Shown here: piece by piece, positions 58,201 through 64,000 of the stretch
Numbering within the stretch: the first letter of the stretch is position 1
Layout: each line of letters starts with the position of its first letter
Assembly: GCF_008831285.2 (NCBI RefSeq)
Contig: NC_045149.1
Location: 9,452,417 to 9,516,416 of the forward strand
Length of the DNA: 64,000 bases
Direction: 5' to 3'
Origin: Nymphaea colorata
Lineage: Eukaryota > Streptophyta > Magnoliopsida > Nymphaeales > Nymphaeaceae
Position numbers and translations under genes: made by a program
Notes under the pieces: model-generated
The model's database searches: none
Told to the model about the DNA's origin: nothing
The model's input: only the letters and a program-made list of their open reading frames with translations

Positions 58201-60021
58201 ATTCAAAGTGATACCTTTACTGTCTTGATCATTTCTATTGTTGTCACTATTTTTGTTATTATTATTGTTTTATTATGTCCTGGATAATCCTTTCTCCTGC
58301 ATACACAATGTCACAGAGGAGTTTCTGATTTACCCTTTTTGCATCATTGCATGTAATTCAGAAAAAAAAATTCACTATTTGCATATTTACCCCTAGGTCT
58401 TTGCTCTGACATTTTTTCTGATGTACAGAATGAAAATTCCTGGTACCCGCTAGGACCCTGATTAATTAGATGAAATTTTAGACATGAACAGTCACATAAC
58501 TGGAAATTTCGGTAGGACGGGCACCTTATACATAGTAAATGGAAAAAATATAGGTGTAAGTCTATTAAGAGGCTTATATTTGATTTTTGAACTGTAGTCT
58601 GTAATCCTAATAATAATGACTTATTAATTCAGTTAATAGTTAATACATATTCAGCAGGTTCCTTAGGCTAGAAATCACCAAATACTATTATGTGTTATTG
58701 ACTGAAAAACAAGCTTTTGAAGGGAGGATCTAATTCTGTTTCAAATCCAAAATTCCATATGCCATCATGGCAAAATGACAACCGAATGGATAAAATACTA
58801 TGGATCTATGATTATGATTTATTTTCGCAAGAAAAACCCTAATTCTGTTACCAATTAAAGTTCAGCATTCTGTCATATTAAATGCAGTGTGACTCTGATG
58901 GAGTAAAAAGGTTATTGAGAATGTATGGTTATGATTCATTTTCACAAAGAAAAAAAAAAGAAAAGAAAAGAAGAAAAATCCCTAATTCTGTTACCAACTA
59001 GAGTCCAACATTCTGTCATATCAAATGCAGTCTTACTCTGATGGAGTAAAAAGGTTATTGGGAATGTATGGTTATGATTCATTTTCACAAGGCAAGAAAA
59101 CAAAAAAAATAAAAAGAAAAGAAAAACCAAATTCTGTTTCCAACACAAAGTTCCAATTTCCTCATGCCATCGTATCAAAATCACATCTGAATGAATAAAA
59201 GCTACCTTGAGTTTATGATTATTATATGTCATTATATTTAAGTATTTACATTGATTACTGATACCAATATAATCGGAAGAAATCCTAAAAATTAGAAAAA
59301 AAAAAGTAGGAAGTTAAGAATTGCAATCATACTGAAAGTTGGGAAAAACAAACCAAAGGAGAAAAATCAAGCAAGAAAAAGCTGTCGGATATTGCGGTGA
59401 GCAATCCCATAATTTCTAAATTGCTAAAACCAAATACAGTAGTTTGACAGCAAAAGACTCTGGGTTCTGTTGAGGGAAAGAGTAGAAGAGGAAGAGTTGC
59501 AAGTTATGGGGATGAACTCAGTCCAGTTGGCAACTCGTATCCCTTATCTAGCTCCTCGGTCATCAGTGTGTCAGGGGGAGTAGTTGTCCCTTTGGGCCCC
59601 CCTATATATAGCTCTGCCCGTAACGTGGGCTTGTCTTGCATTTATGCTCCTACCTTCCCATGTCACACGGACTTGCGAAATAGGCTGCCACACCTGAGTG
59701 AGCTCCAGTGTAGGTGCAGCTGTTAATTTTAGATGTTATACAATATTTCAACTATATTGTTTATATATTAGCTTATTTATCTGTCACACACACATCATTG
59801 CTTGCACCCAAGTTTCTGTCCAAATAGCGCCATTCATCAGCACCTGCACTCATTAACATAGCCATTATTAACCATGTCATCTGCTTATTAACCACGTCAT
59901 CTGCTTGCATTTAATGATTTGCCACGTACTTCTATTGCTTTGTCTCACAAAGATGTCTTTGGTTGGGCTGCTGATCCTGAAAAACCATGACATCATTTAT
60001 GTTTTACAGTAAATGAAAGAG

Positions 60022-60073
<52 letters not shown>

Positions 60074-60278
60074 TATAATTGTTTGGCTTGGAGCTTTCAA
60101 ATAGGTTGGTCACTATGTAATTATTGTTCTTTGGTTATTCATTGGTTAGTTTTTGTTTTTCACATGGTGATGTTTTGTGATTCCTTGACATGGTTTACCA
60201 TCTTCCGCATCTGTCATCAATAAAACAATTGAGGAAGATCGGTGGAACTATCCAGCGGTTCCAATGGAAGAGGATTGA
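49254..60278 (+). CDS. BYSL: bystin / ENP1, 40S ribosomal subunit assembly factor (11 exons, 454 aa)
   Basis: Exons by splice sites and homology: 49254-49391, 49497-49715, 49817-49940, 51815-51866, 51958-52285, 54970-55049, 55243-55290, 56539-56685, 57364-57436, 57530-57605, 60199-60278. They sum to 1365 bases. Every join keeps frame. Introns 1-9 are GT-AG. Residues 1-46 carry a basic K-R-R-K start and [11 protein letters not shown], a likely nuclear signal. 101-107 is acidic. From about 160 on runs the bystin domain, with [20 protein letters not shown], the [13 protein letters not shown] block, [33 protein letters not shown] and [10 protein letters not shown]. It ends V-P-M-E-E-D. Length is normal for the family. 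Bystin/ENP1 acts in nucleolus and nucleus in pre-18S rRNA processing and pre-40S maturation and export. The start ATG is the first in frame after the GA-rich leader. Confidence 0.96.
49941..51814 (+). other. bystin intron 3
   Basis: Donor GTAAGA, acceptor CATTCAG. 1.9 kb, the first large intron. It holds a TIR element (50817-51242), an AT-rich tract at 51290-51660 and AAACCCTAAAG near 50645 that matches a telo-box. A telo-box inside an intron may be chance. Confidence 0.85.
50817..51242. mobile_element. TIR element in bystin intron 3
   Basis: Perfect 15-bp inverted ends, TTAGTTGTCAAGGCG and CGCCTTGACAACTAA. The interior has many CCTAGGCG/GCCTAG permutations. The ends resemble hAT MITEs. Flanking sequence gives no clean 8-bp duplication (AGGATTGA and AGGGATGG at best). 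A fragment of the same style lies near 54305-54380 in intron 5. Confidence 0.7.
52286..54969 (+). other. bystin intron 5
   Basis: Donor GTATAT, acceptor TATGCAG. 2.7 kb, expanded by the hAT element at 53091-53582 and other AT-rich repeats. Short ORFs here have no family resemblance. Confidence 0.9.
53091..53582. mobile_element. hAT-type element in bystin intron 5, exact 8-bp TSD
   Basis: 492 bp. Left end TAGGGCTGTT, right end AACAGCTCTA. Flanked by GAAGTGTG at 53083-53090 and 53583-53590, identical. The interior is a string of TCGAGC/GAGTTCG/GAGCCGAG permutations like those at both ends of the 36994-40214 element, of which this is a short relative. Confidence 0.92.
55291..56538 (+). other. 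bystin intron 7
   Basis: Donor GTATAA, acceptor TTTTGCAG. It contains a hAT-type MITE (55412-55812). Intron 6 just before it (55050-55242) holds a short GC-rich insert with CGCACCCACGTCGCGGGTGCG, an inverted repeat. Confidence 0.88.
55412..55812. mobile_element. AT-rich hAT-type MITE in bystin intron 7, exact 8-bp TSD
   Basis: 401 bp. Left end TCATAGTCATAAATA, reverse complement of right end AGTGCCACAAATATC. Flanked by GGTGGAAC at 55404-55411 and 55813-55820. Same family as the elements at 31375 and 56756. Confidence 0.85.
56686..57363 (+). other. bystin intron 8
   Basis: Donor GTTGAA (weak), acceptor TTCATACAG. It carries a MITE of the same family as intron 7 and a short CT run near 57259. 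Confidence 0.85.
56756..57093. mobile_element. AT-rich hAT-type MITE in bystin intron 8, exact 8-bp TSD
   Basis: 338 bp. Left end GTCATGGTCACAAA, right end TTTGTGACTAT. Flanked by GGCTTAAA at 56748-56755 and 57094-57101. The reverse complement of its right third matches the start of the MITE in copia A (31375). Confidence 0.85.
58731..59230. repeat. tandem array, four degenerate units of about 110-150 bp, in the U12 intron
   Basis: Units start at about 58731, 58841, 58983 and 59129 with AATTCTGTT(A/T)CCAA. Copies 2 and 3 share ATTCTGTCATAT, AAATGCAGT, GATGGAGTAAAAAGGTTATT and TATGGTTATGATTCATTTTC. Variable poly-A/AAG spacers separate them. Confidence 0.85.
60024..60078. repeat. (AT)n microsatellite
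   Basis: AT run with one GT interruption, about 100 bases before the U12 branch site. Confidence 0.9.
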
Positions 60279-62035
60279 TGCAGGGCCGTGTTCGATGGCA
60301 GTTCTCATAAATTATCTTGTGTCAATATTTGTGTTTAATTTAAATTTTTTTAGTGAAGATGAGTTAATAGTGAAAGCGTTGCATTTTGTGCATTTTTGAT
60401 ATAAAAATCATCAGCAGTTTTGATCTCTATTTGTCATCATAAAAAATGATCAGCATTTTTTGACATGACGATAAATAGAATTTTTGGGTTAGAATTTGTG
60501 TTCGATTAAAAAAATCCTTTCAATGAAAAATGAGTTAATTACTAATGGGGACGGTTAAAGGTAAAAATCTCCCAGCAGGTCTGCATCAGAAAACCAAAGA
60601 AAATCAAAATTGATGTTTGTTTTTTTATTCCATCAAAACTTACTAAACGTTTCTCGCGTATATGTTTTAAATTTGAGTGGAGGGTAGGATGGTGTTTCTT
60701 ATGCATAACGTGATAATTTATCACTGACATATTAACTATAGCTGTGGAGAAACCTTTCTGGCGTTCTACAGCCGATCCTGAATGATCAGTCTCTGAACGT
60801 GGTTCTTTGGCCAAGAAATGCGCTATTCCCATTAGAATCTAGTTGCTTTCGTCATGTAGTTTACCTTTCTTTTCCCCTCGATTGGGAACTAGAGAACGCT
60901 ATGTTCAGTGTAATTTAGATCGCTTAAAGTGTGGCATTTGGAGCTGATCTTCCAAATCCCTACCACATGGCAAGTTGCAACCGGGGGACAGTCAGTTATT
61001 CAGCTTTCGATTTTTAGGTAATTCTTTTGCGTTTTTGCAATGAATAGTTTATACACTTGTCATTTATGTGGTTAATTTTGTTGAGAGGTAAGAATTCCAA
61101 TGGAAAATTAGAATCTGAATGTTAATGAAATGGTAATATACTGAACCTGCCCAGAAAATTCTGGCAAGTCCAAGGAACAACATATTAAATGACGCTGAAG
61201 GAAGAGAGAGATAGAGAGAGGAAGAGAGAGAAACGGTTATGCAGTGTTGAGGAATTGAATGATAGCAAGAGTTTGACACTGCCTCCAAAATGGTAAAAAG
61301 GGAGACGAACTGACCTTTTAACTTTATGTGACAATGCAATCTATTAAACGATTTTGAATGGTTCCTCATTGAACGTGATTTTGATGGTAAAAAGCATAGG
61401 CAGTTTTGCAAGACGAAACCATCCTCCTTCCCTTCCCAGCCCATAGGGTCTAGGATTGCTTTGGCATATAGGTAATCATACGTACTTCTTTCAATTTGAG
61501 TAAAACATATGCGACCATTTGCAGTCCAAATGAATAATACCTACAAGAATCAAATAGAGTACTTATTTCAATTTGAGTAAAACATATGCTACCATTTGCC
61601 TAGAGTACTTATTTCAAATATAGGACGCATTGTCAGAACGTCACTCAAGCTTGGCCAGCTACACTATGTCCTTTGGAGCATGGTAAAAATAATAGGAAAT
61701 GAAATATTTTGCATGTCACTCAATTTATTTCTATTACAAAAAAAGGTGGGCATACTCCAATGCTTGAATTTCATCGCTCGAAGCAGACAATGAAATGGAA
61801 GTTCATTTATTTGTTCGCCTGGAGTTCGTTCATACAACAGTTCTGGGACCTAACTCGCAATTCTATGGCCCTCTTTGTTGCCTCTATTCATGTTGATATT
61901 CATCGCCTGGTTGCACATATGTGCAATTTCTTCATACATGGTCTTAGTAGCAACAATTTTTTGGACTTGAGTCCCTTCTACCATAGAGCTCTAAGATTTC
62001 AGAGTTACTAAATTCCTCTCCAATAGATGTATTTG
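60279..62035. other. bystin 3' flank, nothing else recognised
   Basis: The first few hundred bases presumably include the 3' UTR. A GA-rich patch lies near 61200. ORFs of up to 126 codons on the minus strand have no family resemblance. Confidence 0.5.
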
Positions 62036-62248
62036 TGCAGGAAGGAGAGGCATTTAGCAAGATTGCAAAAACAGAGAGAGAAAAGAAGACAATAATAATT
62101 TTTCATTCCTTTTCAATACATATGTATGTGTACAGAATTGCATATATGGTATATGGGTATTTTTCTCACAACCATTTCTTGGTAGGGTACAGTTGTAATG
62201 CAACTGGCTTAGCGGTGTATAGCTGGAACGCAGCCAATGCTGCCGACA
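62036..62248 (-). mobile_element. copia element C, 3' LTR
   Basis: On the minus strand it starts TGTCGGCAGCATTGG right after a GAGGGGGAG polypurine tract and ends CTTCCTGCA. It is about 213 bp. The start TG and terminal CA fit an LTR. The matching 5' LTR lies beyond the window, so boundaries and target-site duplication cannot be confirmed. Confidence 0.65.
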
Positions 62249-62258
62249 CTCCCCCTCA
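62249..62258 (-). other. polypurine tract of copia element C
   Basis: TGAGGGGGAG on the minus strand, overlapping the pol stop codon TGA and abutting the LTR. It primes plus-strand synthesis in LTR retrotransposons. Confidence 0.7.
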
Positions 62259-64000
62259 AGTTGGTTCTCCAATTTCCCAGAATCCCAACTTGTTCAACAG
62301 TCTGTTGAATACTTTTTTGCTTACTGTTTTTGTTAAAACACCTACTAATTGCATCTTGCTTGTAACATGTTCTGTACGAATAATACGTGTTTTGATTTTC
62401 TCCCTGATGTATCTCAATGTGCTTTGTTCTCTCGTGAAACACATGATTGTTGCTGATGTAAATGGCTGCTTGATTATCGTAGAACAATCTCATTGGCAGC
62501 TTCACTTGAACTCCCATATCATTTAACAAATATTTGATCCACATAAGCTCCCATACAGCTAAGGCCATTGCACAATATTGTGATTCTGCACTTGATCGGG
62601 TCACTACAACTTGCTTTTTGCTTTTCCAAGACACCAAATTGCCACCCACGAAGCAACAATATCCTAATGTTGAACGTCTATCATTAGGGTTGCCGGCCCA
62701 GTTGGCATCATCATATCCAGATATTTCCAAATTATCAGTTCTTTGAAACAGTATCCCTTTGCTTGGATTTTTCTAGAGGTATCTAAGTGTCCTGTGTGCC
62801 GCTTCTAGATGTGATTTCTTTGGGTCATGCATGAATTGGCTCAATGAATTGGCTCAATAAATTTATAGAGCGTGTAATATCAAGTCTAGTGGTTGTAAGG
62901 TATATGAGTTTACCAATCAGTCTTTGGTACATGTGCTTGTTTATACATGTGTCATCTTCTCCTTCACTATATAGTTTCAATTTATTTCCATTGGAGTATC
63001 TACCCCCTTTGATTCAGTCATAGCTATAGTTTTAAGCAGGTTCATCAGGTATTTCCTTTGGCAAATGAATACTCCATCTTTTGTGTGTGAGACTTCTATG
63101 CCAATGAAGTAGTGAGCTATTCCCAAGTCTTTTATCTCAAATTGTTTCTTCAACATTTCTTTTGTTCTTTCAATTAGATTTACATTGTCCCCTGTTATTA
63201 TCAAAACATCCACATAGACAACCACTATAGTTGTTCCCTCGACAGTTATTGATATAAATACTGAATTGTTTGCTAAACTCAATTTGAATCCTCCTTTTAT
63301 TAGCTTTGTGCTCAGCTTCGAATACCAAGCCCTTAGTGACTGTTTTAGTCTATACAGTGATTTTTTTAATATGCATATAGGTGGATGCTCAAATTGAGCT
63401 CTAAACCCTTGAGGAATGTTCATATATATATTTCTTCCTCTAGATATCCTCGAAGAAATGCATTTTTTCCTCTAGTTGATGCAATTTCCACCTTTTAACT
63501 ACTGCTACTGACAGTAAAACTCTTGTAGAGCTCATTTTTGCTAAAGGGGCAGACGTTTCATTGTAGTCTATGCCATGTACTTGAGTATACCCCTTAGCTA
63601 CTAGTCTTGCTTTATAACGCTCTATTTCTCCCTTGTTATTATATTTTATCTTGTAGGTCCATCTGTAGCCAACTAGTTTTTCTTCGTTCTGGTAGTTTCA
63701 CTAACTCCCATATTCTGTTTTTTCTCCAAAGCAGATAATTCCTCATTTATTGCCCTGCACCATTCACTTCAAGTTCTAGCTTCTTCATAACTTTGGGGCT
63801 CTGTTTGTATGTATAACTTAGACAAATAGTCTTTGTATCTGTCTGACTTGTTGTTGTGTTCTTGGAGTAATAAGTGTAGTAATCATCAAGTCATGTTGGA
63901 GGATTACTTATTATACTTGGCCTTCTCAACTGAACCAGTTTTCTATTTGTTGTCTCAGCATTTTCTTCTAATGTGCTGTTAATATCTATTGGTTGGTTTA
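62256..64000 (-). pseudogene. copia element C, pol (reverse transcriptase and RNase H), frameshifted, 5' truncated by window edge
   Basis: Reading on the minus strand from 64000: Y-K-A-R-L-V-A-K-G-Y-T-Q and A-P-L-A-K-M-S-S (start of RVT_2). Then S-L-Y-R-L-K-Q-S-L-R-A-W-Y and V-Y-V-D-V-L-I-I-T-G-D (63423-62977), where the catalytic Y-V-D-D box has its second Asp changed to Val. RNase H follows at 62730-62415 (D-D-A-N-W-A-G, D-R-R-S-T-L-G-Y, R-S-S-A-E-S-Q-Y). A small deletion shifts the frame near 62415. The end is L-T-K-T-V-S and a stop at the polypurine tract. It is inactive in at least two ways. Confidence 0.88.

Larger units (their letters stand above)
57606..60198 (+). other. bystin intron 10, U12-type AT-AC intron
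   Basis: The preceding codons end M-L-I plus one base at 57605. The next bases are ATATCCTTAT, the U12 AT-AC donor consensus. The 3' end is TTCCTTGAC at 60181-60189, an exact U12 branch-site consensus, followed by ATGGTTTAC ending in AC at 60198. The branch adenosine to AC distance is about 10 bases, as expected. Joining gives a Ser codon and the reading frame [10 protein letters not shown] ... V-P-M-E-E-D stop, which matches plant bystin C-termini. No GT-AG alternative keeps this frame. The intron is 2.6 kb and includes a tandem array and AT microsatellites. Confidence 0.9.

Noticed and set aside
59501-59720. Possible promoter or solo LTR with CCTATATATAGC in the U12 intron
   Set aside because: No inverted or direct terminal repeats and no second copy in the window. 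A TATA-like string alone is not enough.

Overview
The window is nuclear DNA of a flowering plant. The evidence is AT-rich sequence dominated by transposon debris, small plant-type introns with GT/AG borders, a plant HIPP-type metallochaperone ending in a CaaX box, a many-exon bystin gene, and plant Ty1/copia retrotransposons and hAT-type MITEs. The species cannot be resolved from the sequence.

Only two host genes are firmly supported. At the left edge (341-855, +) lies the terminal exon of a heavy-metal-associated isoprenylated plant protein whose first exons are outside the window. At the right (49254-60278, +) lies a complete bystin/ENP1 gene, the 40S ribosome-assembly factor. I could splice it into 11 exons that total exactly 455 codons (454 residues plus stop). 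Its last intron has the marks of a minor-spliceosome (U12) AT-AC intron.

Region by region: 0.9-24 kb is intergenic, with MITEs (several with 7/8 or 8/8 target-site duplications), microsatellites, a purine/pyrimidine fold-back element (2.5-3.2 kb), a copia fragment next to a four-copy tandem array (13.4-14.3 kb), and a promoter-like island dense in CATGCA motifs (21.9-22.1 kb). 24.1-29.6 kb holds coding-quality but broken minus-strand segments of a gene I cannot name. They are split by a 3.1 kb TIR-bounded element that carries an F-box/LRR (FBW2-like) gene fragment and is flanked by a 641-bp direct repeat. 29.8-33.4 kb is a decayed copia element on the minus strand, with a hAT element inserted in one LTR and a MITE in its RNase H region.

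From about 31.56 kb to 46.75 kb the sequence is an old tandem duplication (unit A 31558-40249, unit B 40250-46745). Each unit has copia pieces plus a degenerate fragment of the mitochondrial succinate dehydrogenase iron-sulphur subunit (SDH2). Unit A additionally received a 3.2 kb TIR-type insertion. 46.7-48.6 kb is intergenic. Bystin follows, with hAT-type insertions in introns 3, 5, 7 and 8 and a tandem array in the U12 intron. The window closes with the 3' LTR and pol of another, frameshifted copia element (62036-64000, minus), which runs off the edge.

No operon-like or otherwise new gene system is evident. The most noteworthy signals are the U12 intron in bystin, the coincidence of a tandem duplication with the ends of a gene-capturing transposon, and the twin SDH2 pseudogenes.
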